Shown: positions 11,586 to 22,924 of the stretch, piece by piece
How positions within the stretch are numbered: the stretch's first letter is position 1
Layout: every line of letters begins with the position of its first letter
Origin: Bacillus sp. SG-1
Lineage (GTDB): Bacteria > Bacillota > Bacilli > Bacillales > Bacillaceae_B
Length of the DNA stretch: 36,522 bases
Assembly (NCBI RefSeq): GCF_000181495.1
Contig: NZ_ABCF01000028.1
Location: forward strand, 1-36,522
Direction of reading: 5' to 3'
Made by a program: the position numbers and the translations under genes
Notes under the pieces: model-generated
Databases searched by the model: none
Seen by the model: only the letters and a program-made list of their open reading frames with translations
What the model was told of the DNA's origin: nothing

Positions 11586-11630
11586 TGTGTCGTATTTTTA
11601 AATGTCCACTTATTGGGGGTTGATTCAACA

Positions 11631-12147
11631 TCACTCTCGGACCGGAAATGAAATCCACCGGGGAAGTGATGGGGAAAGATTTAACGCTTGAAAAAGCTCT
11701 TTATAAAGGGATCGTGGCTGCTGGAATGCAGATGAAAGAGTATGGTTCCGTCCTGCTGACCGTTGCAGATAAAGATAAGGACGAAGCGATCGGCCTGGCC
11801 AAGAGGTTTGTAAACATAGGCTATCAAATCCTTGCCACTAAAGGGACAGCAGACGTGCTAAGAACAGCAGATATTCCTGTAAAGGAAGTTGATAAAATTG
11901 GTTCTGAGGGTCCGACACTTCTTGATGTCATTCAAAGCGGGGAAACGCAGCTGGTCATCAATACACTGACAAAGGGCAAACAGCCGCAGAGAGACGGATT
12001 CAGGATCCGCCGGGAATCAGTAGAAAATGGAATCCCGTGCTTGACTTCGCTGGATACGGCTGAAGCAATCCTTAAAGTCTTTGAATCTATGACCTTCTCA
12101 GCAGAAGCGATGGAAGGGGCGGAAAAAAATCAAGAGGCGGTACTTCT

Positions 12148-12151
<4 letters not shown>
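11631..12151 (+). pseudogene. pyrAB: carbamoyl phosphate synthase large subunit, 3' part, separated by the IS
   Basis: Continues the pyrAB frame after the IS with [26 protein letters not shown], then the MGS-like regulatory domain that binds UMP, PRPP and similar effectors in this family ([12 protein letters not shown] and [22 protein letters not shown]). The frame has no stops or decay and ends with TGA at 12149-12151, overlapping the pyrK ATG. An in-frame ATG at 11648 could start a 167-residue polypeptide, but no convincing ribosome site precedes it. The full gene before insertion would have encoded 1070 residues (1071 in B. subtilis). Confidence 0.9.
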
Positions 12152-14543
<2,392 letters not shown>

Positions 14544-14547
<4 letters not shown>

Positions 14548-15167
14548 AAAAAGAAATTGCACAACAATTAATGAATATTGAAGCAGTATTTTTGAAGCCT
14601 AATGACCCGTTTACTTGGTCGTCAGGATTAAAATCTCCTATCTATTGTGATAACCGGCTGACTATATCTTTTCCGGAAGTGCGAAACATGATTGCAGAAG
14701 GCATCGCAGAAAATATCAAGAATCATTTTCCAGATGCAGCACTCATTGCCGGTACAGCGACAGCCGGCATCCCACACGCAGCATGGGTCAGCGACCGTCT
14801 TAATCTGCCGATGTGCTATGTCCGTTCCAAACCGAAAGCACACGGCAAAGGAAGTCAGATTGAAGGGAAAATCCTCAAAGGGCAAAAGGTTGTCGTCGTG
14901 GAAGACTTAATCTCCACTGGGGGGAGCTGCATAGCAGCCGTCAATGCGTTAAGAGAAGCAGGCTGTGAGGTATTGGGCGTAGCCGCCATCTTTACATACG
15001 AACTGCAAAAGGGCATCGAGAGGCTGGAAGAAGCGAACATCAAAGCTATATCACTGTCCGACTATACTGCACTCCTGGAAACAGCGCACGAAAATCAGTA
15101 TATTGATGAAAAAGATGTAGCAGCATTGAAAAGCTGGAGAGAAGACCCAGAGAAATGGGAAGCATAA
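14544..15167 (+). CDS. pyrE: orotate phosphoribosyltransferase
   Basis: Transfers phosphoribose from PRPP to orotate to form OMP, the step before PyrF. The 207-residue protein has the PRPP-binding motif [13 protein letters not shown] (E120-D121, T125-G127) and the family [10 protein letters not shown] loop. The ATG at 14544 follows GGGAGGGG and overlaps the pyrF stop; an earlier in-frame ATG at 14529 precedes that site. It is the last gene of the operon and is followed 15 bp later by a terminator. Confidence 0.95.
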
Positions 15168-15182
15168 TATAGAAGGTTTCAG

Positions 15183-15211
15183 CGGGCATCTTTAGTATGC
15201 TCGTTTTTGTT
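15183..15211 (+). terminator. pyr operon terminator
   Basis: CGGGCAT (15183-15189, one G-T pair) pairs with ATGCTCG around a 7-nt loop, followed by TTTTTGTTTT. Confidence 0.8.
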
Positions 15212-15309
15212 TTGTATTGGCGGAAAAAAGAAGTGTTCATATTGAAAAAAAGCTCTCAGGATTATAGATTTTTTACTGGAATGACAAATTTTCCTGTGAG
15301 AAGGGCATG

Positions 15310-15349
15310 TATTTCATAGATTGGAAGTGGTGTTTCACTCTATGAAATA
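15310..15349. repeat. 11-bp perfect inverted repeat
   Basis: TATTTCATAGA at 15310-15320 and TCTATGAAATA at 15339-15349, separated by 18 nt. It lies between the two convergent terminators and has no T run, so it does not look like a terminator. Function unknown. Confidence 0.7.
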
Positions 15350-15372
15350 GAATTGCACCATTTTTGATAACA

Positions 15373-15472
15373 ATTGCGTCTAACTTTAGTTTTTTGCGGC
15401 TGCCTGCAATTAATTGCGTCTACTATCGAATTATTGCTTCTAATTTCAATTAATTGCGTCAAACCAACATAT
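15373..15472. repeat. 20-bp tandem repeat, five diverged units
   Basis: The octamer ATTGCGTC, or a close variant, starts at 15373, 15393 (TTTGCGGC), 15413, 15433 (ATTGCTTC) and 15453, exactly 20 bp apart. Units share ATTGCGTCTA and often end in AATTA; the last unit diverges after its first 8-9 bases. There are no spacers and no cas genes, so it is not a CRISPR. It sits in the 377-bp region between convergent pyrE and rqcH. Confidence 0.75.
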
Positions 15473-15504
15473 GCTCCATTGAGCCAACAGATCATTTTAG
15501 GAAC

Positions 15505-15534
15505 AAAAAAAGAAGCCCCTTACTAAAAGAGGCT
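15505..15534 (-). terminator. rqcH terminator (minus strand)
   Basis: Read on the minus strand, AGCCTCTT pairs with AGGGGCT and is followed by CTTTTTTTG. It lies just beyond the rqcH stop codon. Confidence 0.8.
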
Positions 15535-15544
15535 ATTTTACATT

Positions 15545-17251
15545 TTATTCCTTTTTCATAGCTCGAACAGTATTAAGGCTTGGAGTCGTATAAACGGTCT
15601 GCTGTCCGTCATAAGTGACAAAACCAGGTTTGGCGCCCTTCGGCTTTTTCACATTTTTTACAAGGGTGAAGTCGACAGGAACGGAACTGGACTCACGTGC
15701 CTTACTGAAATACGCGGCTAATACCGCGGCTTCTTTAATTGTCTCCTCTGAAGGATTCTTGCTTTTGATGACAACATGGGAGCCGGGAATATCTTTCGTG
15801 TGCAGCCAGATTTCCTCTTTGCCGGCCAGTTTATTGGTGAGATAATCATTCTGTTTATTGTTTTTGCCGACTAGAATGGTTGTCCCATCGTTCGATAAAT
15901 AGGTTTCCAGCTGAGGCTTCTCGTTAATCTTCTTTTTCTTTTTCTCATTCTTGGCTTTGATGTATCCTTCTTCTGCAAGCTCTTCACGGATCTCCAGGAT
16001 ATCTTTTGGTGAAGCAGATTCAAGCTGCTGCAGCAATTGCTCCATATACTGAATTTCTTCCTTCGCCTTTTCAATTTGCTCCTGCACAATCTTTATGGCT
16101 GTCTTGGCTTTTGTATATTTAGAAAAATAGGCCTGGGCATTTTCAGAAGGCGTCTTCCTTGTGTCCAGTGCAATCTTGACGGTACCGCCTTCCTCATCAT
16201 AGTAATTGATGACCTCGATTTCACTCATGCCTCTTTCAACTGCATAAAGATTGGCTGTCAGCAATTCTCCATACAATTGAAAGATATCTGCATTTTCAGC
16301 GTCCTTCAGGGTTTTCTCGAGTTTCAAGATTTTACTTTGGTTTTTATCCCGCTCGTTCTTGATCAATCGTTCAAGGTCATTCCCCTGCTGTTTCACTCGG
16401 TCTCTTTCCGCTTTTTGATGGAAATAACGGTCGAGCAATTCGCTTAAACTGGAATAATGGATATGTTCTCCTTCAAGGTGCTGCAGGTCTAACAAGTAGA
16501 AGGTTTCCTTATTTGATTGAATCAGGGTAGGCTGATAATGGCCCTGTTTAACAGGCTCCAGCAGTTCCAGCAGCGCATCCGGCAAGCTGTTGCGATTTGC
16601 CAGACCGGCTCTGTGTACGGCCTCCTTCGCAAATAGCGGAGAAGTCCCCGAGAAAGCTCCGACGATCTGTTTATCCAGCTTTCCGCTGTTAAAATCAATG
16701 GCTCTCAGAATATCATCCCTATCTGCTTCCAGCGGATTTTTCTTCTCCTGAGGTGGAGGGAATTTGTATTCCTGTCCAGGCAGCACGGTTCTGTAGCTGT
16801 TGATGGAAGGCGGGATATGTTTAATGGAGTCGAGTATCATGTTCCTGCTTTTATCCACAATGATGATGTTGCTGTGCCTTCCCATGATTTCAATGATCAA
16901 CTGTTTATACGAAATGTCCCCGATTTCATTCCGCCCTTTAATTTCAAAGATGATGATTCGGTCGACTTCCTTTTGATAAACATCCTCAATGATATACCCT
17001 TCAAGATGTTTTCTTAAGAGCATACAAAACATCGGAGGGACTGAAGGGTTTTCGTAACTTTGGGAAGTCAGCTGGGCACGTGCATAGCTGGGGTGGGCTG
17101 AGAGCAGCAGTTTGTGGTTTTTCCCCTGTGATCTGACTATTAAAATGACTTCATTTTTATACGGCTGGTGAATTTTATTGATCCGTCCGCCGTTTAATCT
17201 ATCGCCAAGCTCTTCGGTCATGGCTTTTGTAAATAATCCATCGAATGACAT
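15545..17251 (-). CDS. rqcH: ribosome quality control protein RqcH (NFACT family, YloA / FbpA-like)
   Basis: Binds stalled 50S subunits carrying peptidyl-tRNA and adds C-terminal alanine tails that mark the peptide for degradation. Older annotations call it a fibronectin-binding protein. The 568-residue protein (572 in B. subtilis) has an NFACT-N domain (about 1-270, starting [15 protein letters not shown]), a long central coiled coil (about 280-435, [18 protein letters not shown]) and a C-terminal NFACT-R domain with [15 protein letters not shown] and [18 protein letters not shown]. The ATG at 17251 has AGAGGATG upstream on the minus strand. It is the only minus-strand gene here, transcribed alone and convergent with the pyr operon. 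Confidence 0.92.
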   Translation of the reverse strand: MSFDGLFTKAMTEELGDRLNGGRINKIHQPYKNEVILIVRSQGKNHKLLLSAHPSYARAQLTSQSYENPSVPPMFCMLLRKHLEGYIIEDVYQKEVDRIIIFEIKGRNEIGDISYKQLIIEIMGRHSNIIIVDKSRNMILDSIKHIPPSINSYRTVLPGQEYKFPPPQEKKNPLEADRDDILRAIDFNSGKLDKQIVGAFSGTSPLFAKEAVHRAGLANRNSLPDALLELLEPVKQGHYQPTLIQSNKETFYLLDLQHLEGEHIHYSSLSELLDRYFHQKAERDRVKQQGNDLERLIKNERDKNQSKILKLEKTLKDAENADIFQLYGELLTANLYAVERGMSEIEVINYYDEEGGTVKIALDTRKTPSENAQAYFSKYTKAKTAIKIVQEQIEKAKEEIQYMEQLLQQLESASPKDILEIREELAEEGYIKAKNEKKKKKINEKPQLETYLSNDGTTILVGKNNKQNDYLTNKLAGKEEIWLHTKDIPGSHVVIKSKNPSEETIKEAAVLAAYFSKARESSSVPVDFTLVKNVKKPKGAKPGFVTYDGQQTVYTTPSLNTVRAMKKE

Positions 17252-17320
17252 TAGCTTACATCCTCTTCTGTGATTGATATTATTAAAAAAATTTGAACTC
17301 TAATTTTGTATTGAAATGCA

Positions 17321-17338
17321 CTTGTGACTTATCACAAG
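17321..17338. promoter_or_regulatory. perfect palindrome upstream of rqcH
   Basis: CTTGTGA-CTTA-TCACAAG, 70-87 bp upstream of the rqcH start. The size and symmetry resemble a dimeric repressor operator, but I recognise no regulator. Confidence 0.45.
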
Positions 17339-17340
17339 AA

Positions 17341-17380
17341 TGGAGACCAAAATCTAATAGTCGCTGGGCGTCGCTGGAAC
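17341..17380 (-). repeat. left-arm relic of a type-3 palindromic element, inverted
   Basis: On the minus strand this reads TTCCAGCGACGCCCAGCGAC followed by TATTAGATTTTGGTCTCCA, closely matching the left arm of the intact element at 18004 (TTCCAGCGGCCAGCGACTAG, then CAGATTTCGGTCTCTC). The opposite arm is missing. Confidence 0.5.
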
Positions 17381-17522
17381 AATTTGGTTTATAACACCGT
17401 TCCTGAGATTTTTATACCTTCTCTTAAGGCACTTTTGACGGATTTTGCACGCTGATTTCATAGACTCGCTCTATAAATACCCAAAATTCGTTTGGAGTTA
17501 TGAAAGAGTTGTTGTTTTTTGA

Positions 17523-17770
17523 TGATTGAAGTGGAAGGTGTGCGACCTCCTGCGGGATTAGCGGTACGTCTAGTTCCAGCGCCCAGCCCCTCGGGGTCAA
17601 ATAACCCTGAGAGAATAAAAGGAAAGATCGCCTTTTTTTCTCTCAGGAACATTTGCCTGTCGGGACTGATCAGGGCGCTTCCACTTTTGATGACAGGTGA
17701 GACCCCCGCAGGCGCAGCCGAGGAGGCTCACCGCCCGCCCCGCGGAGTCGCGCACCTGGAACGTAAATCA
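17523..17770. repeat. composite palindromic element, copy 1 (type 1 with a nested type 2)
   Basis: Outer (type-1) ends are long imperfect inverted repeats: TGATTGAAGTGGAAGGTGTG at the left, and at the right a sequence whose complement begins TGATTTACGTTCCAGGTGCG; both continue through GCGAC.TCC..GCGGG. A second inverted pair, GGTGAGACCCCCGCAGG with GAGGAGGCTCACC, lies in the right part. Between them at 17571-17690 sits a type-2 element starting TAGTTCCAGCGCC and ending GGGCGCTTCCACTTTT. The same composite recurs at 34951. It accounts for part of the gene-free stretch 17252-18240. Confidence 0.8.
17571..17690. repeat. type-2 hairpin element (copy 1)
   Basis: Three stacked pairings: GCGCC...GGCGC near the ends, CAGCCCC with GGGACTG, and an apical 17-bp arm pair CCTGAGAGAATAAAAGG (17606-17622) with CCTTTTTTTCTCTCAGG (17631-17647). 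Confidence 0.8.
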
Positions 17771-17800
17771 TCCCGCGGAAACACCAGTTAAAAATATGAA

Positions 17801-17845
17801 GGCCCCCTAAATCTATACGTCGCTGAACGGCCGGTTCCACTTTTT
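17801..17845 (+). repeat. right-arm relic of a type-3 element
   Basis: Ends AATCTATACGTCGCTGAACG then GCCGGTTCCACTTTTT, nearly identical to the right arm of the intact element at 18112-18150. Its left arm is absent. Confidence 0.6.
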
Positions 17846-17850
17846 ATGAA

Positions 17851-18000
17851 TCCAGTTCCAAGGCCCCACCGGCGTACGAACTTCCGGCTTCCTCCTTGCG
17901 ATAAGTCATCATCGAATCGCTGCGCTCTTCGTGTTTCCTTTATCTCATGCGGAAGCCTTCCAGTTCGTACGCCGCTGAGCGGGGCCTTTCCACTTTTTAT
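17851..18000. repeat. type-3 palindromic element 3a
   Basis: Head TCCAGTTCCAAGGCCCC and tail GGGGCCTTTCCACTTTTT enclose long complementary arms (CCGGCGTACGAAC with GTTCGTACGCCG; GGCTTCC with GGAAGCC). The inner core carries CCTTGCGATAAGTCATCATC and TTTATCTCATGC. Confidence 0.8.
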
Positions 18001-18003
18001 CAA

Positions 18004-18151
18004 TCTAGTTCCAGCGGCCAGCGACTAGCAGATTTCGGTCTCTCTCCTTGCGATAAGTCATCATCAACTCACTTCGTTCGTTGTGATTCCTTTATCTCAT
18101 GCAAGAGCCCTAAAATCTGTACGTCGCTGAACGGCCGCTTCCACTTTTTAT
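18004..18151. repeat. type-3 palindromic element 3b
   Basis: Tandem to 3a, with the same core (CCTTGCGATAAGTCATCATC and TTTATCTCATGC) and tail (TTCCACTTTTT). Its arms differ: GCGGCC, GCGACTAG.AGATTT pair with AAATCTGTACGTCGC and GGCCGC. Within the core CAACTCACTTCGTTCGTTG forms a small hairpin. Confidence 0.8.
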
Positions 18152-18240
18152 ATAATCATATCATTTTTTGGGACGAGTCTGAATAATAATGCTGTGAGAG
18201 GTGAACTTTCGGATATTAAATGGGAGAGTGAGTTGGTTGA

Positions 18241-20919
18241 ATGAGATACCATGAGATGCGGCAGGAAGATATAGAAAAAACGGTCAATACTGACTTTGCC
18301 AATGGTCTTGCAGAAGACGAAGTAAAGAAGAGACGAAAGCAGTTTGGATTTAATGAACTAAAGGAAGCAGAGAAGCAGTCTGCTTTATTGTTATTTTTTA
18401 GTCAATTCAAAGATTTTATGGTGATTGTGTTATTGGCAGCCACCTTGATATCAGGTCTGCTGGGAGAATATATTGATGCGATTGCCATTATCGCTATTGT
18501 TTTGATCAATGGATTTCTTGGCTTCTTTCAAGAGAGAAAGGCTGAGAAATCACTGCATGCATTAAAAGAACTTTCTGCCCCTCAGGTGAATGTCCTGAGG
18601 GATGGGAATTGGGTAAAGGTTCCTTCCAAGGATGTTGTCCCTGGAGATATCATTAAGTTTCTCAGTGGGGACCGTATAGGTGCGGATGTAAGATTGATTA
18701 CTGTCAATAACCTTGAAATAGAGGAATCAGCTTTGACAGGAGAGTCGGTTCCCGTAACTAAACGAACCGGGGAGATACAAGGTGAGAATATCAATCTTGG
18801 TGATTTAGAGAACATGGCTTTCATGGGCACGATGGTGACAAGAGGAAACGGTATCGGTGTTGTTACGGCAATAGGAATGCAAACGGCAATGGGGAAAATC
18901 GCCGATTTGATCCAAACAGCAGAGACGATGACAACTCCTCTTCAACGAAGGCTGGAGCAGCTTGGAAAGATATTGATCACTGTCGCTTTGTTTCTTACCG
19001 CGCTTGTTGTGGGAATCGGGGTCATTCAGGGTCATGATATGTATACAATGTTCCTCGCCGGTGTCTCATTGGCGGTGGCAGCTATACCAGAAGGGCTGCC
19101 GGCAATTGTGACAGTGGCGCTTTCCTTGGGAGTTCAAAGAATGATCAGGAGAAATGCAATTGTCAGGAAACTCCCGGCAGTCGAAACCTTGGGGTGTGCT
19201 TCTGTTATCTGTTCAGATAAAACTGGTACACTGACACAGAATAAGATGACGGTCACACACTTGTGGAGCGGTGGCAGTACCTGGACGGTAAGCGGAACGG
19301 GTTACGATCCCGAGGGCAGCTTTTACCACAGGGAAGAAAGGGTGAGCCCGTCTTCGGAAAAATCATTAAATCAATTGCTGACATTTGGAATGCTATGCAA
19401 CAATGCGAAAATTAAGTTAAAGGATGAGGAATACATCCTTGATGGAGATCCGACGGAAGGTGCTCTGCTCGTTGCTGCATTGAAAGCAGGATTGCAGAAG
19501 GAAGCCTTGCTCGGGAAGTTCACGATAGAAAAGGAGTTTCCGTTTGATTCTACTAGAAAAATGATGAGTATCGTTGTGAAAGATCAACAAGGGAAACGAT
19601 TTATTGTAACAAAGGGTGCCCCTGATGTTCTTGTTAATATCAGTGAGTCCATTCTCTGGAATGAAAAGCTTCAATATCGAACCAAGGAATTTACTGAAAA
19701 AGTACAGGGAGCGATCCATGAATTGGCGTCCAACGCGTTAAGAACGATTGCGATCGCTTATGCACCTTGGACTTTGCCTTCATTGCCCAAAACTGAAGAA
19801 GAGGCTGAAAAGGGACTGACCTTTATCGGCCTTCAGGGAATGATCGATCCGCCGAGGGCTGAAGTGAAACAAGCTGTGAAAGAATGCAGGCAGGCCGGCA
19901 TCAAGACAGTAATGATCACAGGAGATCATGTAGTTACCGCAAAAGCGATTGCCAGGGATCTAGGGATCTTAAGAGGACAGGATAAAGTGCTCGAAGGGGC
20001 GGACTTGAACACGATGGAAGTGGCGGATCTGGAGGAAGTAGTTGAAAAAGTTTCCGTGTTTGCCCGGGTATCACCTGAACACAAGCTGAAAATAGTCAAG
20101 GCTTTTCAAAATCGCGGGCATGTGGTCGCCATGACAGGAGATGGTATCAATGATGCACCTGCCATCAAAGCTGCGGATATAGGGGTGGCGATGGGGATCA
20201 CTGGTACGGATGTTGCCAAAGAAGCTTCGTCACTGGTCCTGTTGGATGATAACTTTGCAACCATCAAGTCGGCAATCAACGAGGGAAGAAATATCTATGA
20301 AAATATACGGAAGTTTATTCGTTACCTCCTTGCTTCCAATGTCGGTGAGATTCTTGTCATGCTTTTTGCCATGCTTCTGGCACTGCCGCTCCCGTTGGTA
20401 CCCATTCAAATATTATGGGTGAACCTGGTGACGGATGGATTGCCGGCCATGGCCCTTGGGCTTGATAAACCGGAAGAAGATGTCATGAAGCGGAATCCAA
20501 GACACCCTAAAGAAGGGGTATTTGCCAGGGGTCTCGGGTGGAAGGTTGTGTCACGCGGGTTTTTGATTGGCCTTTCGACTCTTGCTGCCTTTATTCTCGC
20601 ATATAAACAGCATCCGGATCACTTGGCTTATGCACAGACAGTGGCTTTTGCTACGCTGGTCATGGCACAGTTGATTCATGTATTTGACTGCCGAAGCGAG
20701 AAATCAGTTTTTGCCCGCAACCCGTTTGGGAATATGTATCTTGTATGGGCTGTGTTATCCTCACTTCTGCTCATGATACTGGTCATTTATTTGCCAGGTC
20801 TGCAGCCAATATTCCATACGGTGTCAATCGAGCTTAAAGACTGGCTTCTGATAGCAGGAATGAGTGCGTTGCCGACGTTTTTACTGGCTGGATCATTTTT
20901 TGCAGGAAAAAAACGCTAA
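18241..20919 (+). CDS. yloB: P-type calcium-transporting ATPase (YloB)
   Basis: Type IIA P-type ATPase that exports Ca2+ across the cytoplasmic membrane and is linked to calcium uptake and germination in B. subtilis spores. The 892-residue protein begins with the cation-ATPase N domain, then TM1-2, the actuator loop (ALTGESVPV), TM3-4 with the ion-site motif PEGLPA (283-288), the phosphorylation site DKTGTLT (D326), the nucleotide-binding domain (KGAPDVL), the hinge TGDGINDAP (D634) and six C-terminal membrane segments. Start by alignment with B. subtilis YloB; GGGAGAGTGAG lies 10-20 bp upstream. It is transcribed alone and ends in a strong terminator. Confidence 0.93.
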   Translation: MRYHEMRQEDIEKTVNTDFANGLAEDEVKKRRKQFGFNELKEAEKQSALLLFFSQFKDFMVIVLLAATLISGLLGEYIDAIAIIAIVLINGFLGFFQERKAEKSLHALKELSAPQVNVLRDGNWVKVPSKDVVPGDIIKFLSGDRIGADVRLITVNNLEIEESALTGESVPVTKRTGEIQGENINLGDLENMAFMGTMVTRGNGIGVVTAIGMQTAMGKIADLIQTAETMTTPLQRRLEQLGKILITVALFLTALVVGIGVIQGHDMYTMFLAGVSLAVAAIPEGLPAIVTVALSLGVQRMIRRNAIVRKLPAVETLGCASVICSDKTGTLTQNKMTVTHLWSGGSTWTVSGTGYDPEGSFYHREERVSPSSEKSLNQLLTFGMLCNNAKIKLKDEEYILDGDPTEGALLVAALKAGLQKEALLGKFTIEKEFPFDSTRKMMSIVVKDQQGKRFIVTKGAPDVLVNISESILWNEKLQYRTKEFTEKVQGAIHELASNALRTIAIAYAPWTLPSLPKTEEEAEKGLTFIGLQGMIDPPRAEVKQAVKECRQAGIKTVMITGDHVVTAKAIARDLGILRGQDKVLEGADLNTMEVADLEEVVEKVSVFARVSPEHKLKIVKAFQNRGHVVAMTGDGINDAPAIKAADIGVAMGITGTDVAKEASSLVLLDDNFATIKSAINEGRNIYENIRKFIRYLLASNVGEILVMLFAMLLALPLPLVPIQILWVNLVTDGLPAMALGLDKPEEDVMKRNPRHPKEGVFARGLGWKVVSRGFLIGLSTLAAFILAYKQHPDHLAYAQTVAFATLVMAQLIHVFDCRSEKSVFARNPFGNMYLVWAVLSSLLLMILVIYLPGLQPIFHTVSIELKDWLLIAGMSALPTFLLAGSFFAGKKR

Positions 20920-20937
20920 GATATGATATAATCCTTT

Positions 20938-20970
20938 AGGTAGTAGAGTGCTTACTCTATTACCTTTTTT
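20938..20970 (+). terminator. terminator after the calcium ATPase gene
   Basis: AGGTAGTAGAGT (20938-20949) pairs with ACTCTATTACCT (20954-20965) around GCTT, followed by TTTTT. Confidence 0.9.
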
Positions 20971-21106
20971 ATTAGGCTGTTTCCTTCAATACTTTTCTTA
21001 CTGGGAAAGAGCGCCGAACAGAATGTTTCAGCCATCCATTTGGCTGATAGAATCACTAAAAGATAAACTTAATGCATAAAAGCTGTACGATTGGATGTGA
21101 CTGTGA

Positions 21107-21982
21107 ATGGTTGTGAGCATGACCGGCTTCGGAAGGGCAACAGTGGAGTCGGAACAACATGTGGTTACGGTCGAGGTGAAATCGGTGAATCACCGGTTTT
21201 GCGAATTAACTATCCGCACACCAAAGCAACTGGTAAAAATTGAAGATAAATTAAAGAAAAAAATGTCTGAATACATAAAGCGTGGGAAAGTCGACGCCTT
21301 CATAACGATTACAGGAGAAGGGCTTGTCCACCGAAACCTGAAGGTCGATTGGCAGCTTGCCGAGGACTATTTCAGGACACTTCAAACTTTAAAGGAGAAG
21401 TTCGCTCTGGAAACAGATATTGCGATGCAAGATCTGCTGAAGGACGCTGAGTTTATCTCTATAGAAGAAACAGAGGAAGAAAATGAACAGGTTCAACACC
21501 TAGTTGAAAAAGCTTTTATTAAGGCGCTTGCTGACCTTACAGCAATGAGAAAGGCTGAGGGGGCAAAGCTTCAAGAAGACCTCCTTTCTCATATCAACTT
21601 ATTCAGGGATACATTATCATCCATAAAGGAGCATGTTCCCGCTGTTCTCAAACAATACCGGGCAAGGCTGGAGAGAAAGATCAAGGATTTGGCCGGTGAA
21701 AATGCAGATGAATCACGAATCTTGACTGAAATCGCCATTTTCGCTGATAAGAGCGATATATCAGAGGAAATCACGAGGTTGGAAAGTCATTTGACTCAAT
21801 TCACTGCTTCTATCAAGCTGGGGGTACCGATTGGCCGCAAGCTTGATTTCATTATCCAGGAAATGAACAGGGAAGTGAATACAATCGGCTCTAAAGCCAA
21901 TGATGCAGCGATTGCTGAATTTGTTGTGGAGATGAAAACCTGCCTGGAGAAAATGAGAGAACAAGTGCAAAATGTTGAATAA
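21107..21982 (+). CDS. yloC: YicC/YloC family endoribonuclease
   Basis: The 291-residue protein begins MVVSMTGFGRATVESE and has the family signature EVKSVNHRFCELTIRTP. Its C-terminal DUF1732 region contains EITRLESHLTQF, GRKLDFIIQEMNREVNTIGSKA and ends VQNVE, close to B. subtilis YloC. Family members are hexameric RNases that cleave RNA and influence small-RNA turnover. The ATG at 21107 has only a weak ribosome site. It heads the cluster yloC-remA-gmk-rpoZ, after a 187-bp gap with no convincing promoter. Confidence 0.9.
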   Translation: MVVSMTGFGRATVESEQHVVTVEVKSVNHRFCELTIRTPKQLVKIEDKLKKKMSEYIKRGKVDAFITITGEGLVHRNLKVDWQLAEDYFRTLQTLKEKFALETDIAMQDLLKDAEFISIEETEEENEQVQHLVEKAFIKALADLTAMRKAEGAKLQEDLLSHINLFRDTLSSIKEHVPAVLKQYRARLERKIKDLAGENADESRILTEIAIFADKSDISEEITRLESHLTQFTASIKLGVPIGRKLDFIIQEMNREVNTIGSKANDAAIAEFVVEMKTCLEKMREQVQNVE

Positions 21983-22037
21983 TTTGATTATTTATTGAAT
22001 GATAAGGTCAAAATAGACTATTGATTGGAGGAGCATT

Positions 22038-22924
<887 letters not shown>

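Larger units (their letters stand above)
10321..11627 (+). mobile_element. IS3-family insertion sequence, IS150-like
   Basis: A complete element of about 1307 bp inserted in pyrAB in the same orientation as the operon. Its ends, TAGTCT.CCCCCC and the inverted complement TGAATCAACCCCC, are imperfect inverted repeats that continue through a shared TGGACAT (left 10339-10345, right in reverse at 11602-11608). It carries two overlapping-phase frames, orfA (helix-turn-helix) and orfB (DDE transposase), joined by an A AAA AAG slippery site. Both frames are intact, so the element may still be active. Subgroup assignment to IS150 rests on the A6G frameshift and the OrfB motifs, not on a database match. 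Confidence 0.93.
10318..11630 (+). repeat. target-site duplication flanking the IS (ACA, 3 bp; ACAT also possible)
   Basis: ACA at 10318-10320 and again at 11628-11630. Deleting 10321-11630 restores codons R-V-D-I-T-L-G-P-E in the pyrAB frame. Because the left IS end begins with T and the right flank continues with T, a 4-bp ACAT duplication with an element one base shorter is equally consistent. Confidence 0.8.

Noticed and set aside
15373-15472. CRISPR array
   Set aside because: Repeats are directly adjacent with a 20-bp period and no unique spacers, and no cas genes are present.
17458-17791. Open frames on both strands in the repeat cluster (90 and 64 codons), with a similar frame at 34933-35133
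   Set aside because: The frames recur only because the same composite palindrome recurs; they follow the hairpin and not codon use, and no ribosome site was seen.
17523-18151. Palindromic repeats as non-autonomous derivatives of the IS in pyrAB
   Set aside because: Their ends (TGATTG..., TAGTTCCA...) do not match the IS ends (TAGTCT.CCCCCC), and no 3-bp duplication pattern is evident.
20971-21106. Promoter for yloC-remA-gmk-rpoZ
   Set aside because: TTGGCT with TAAACT at 18-bp spacing is too poor a match to call; the cluster must have a promoter, but I cannot place it.
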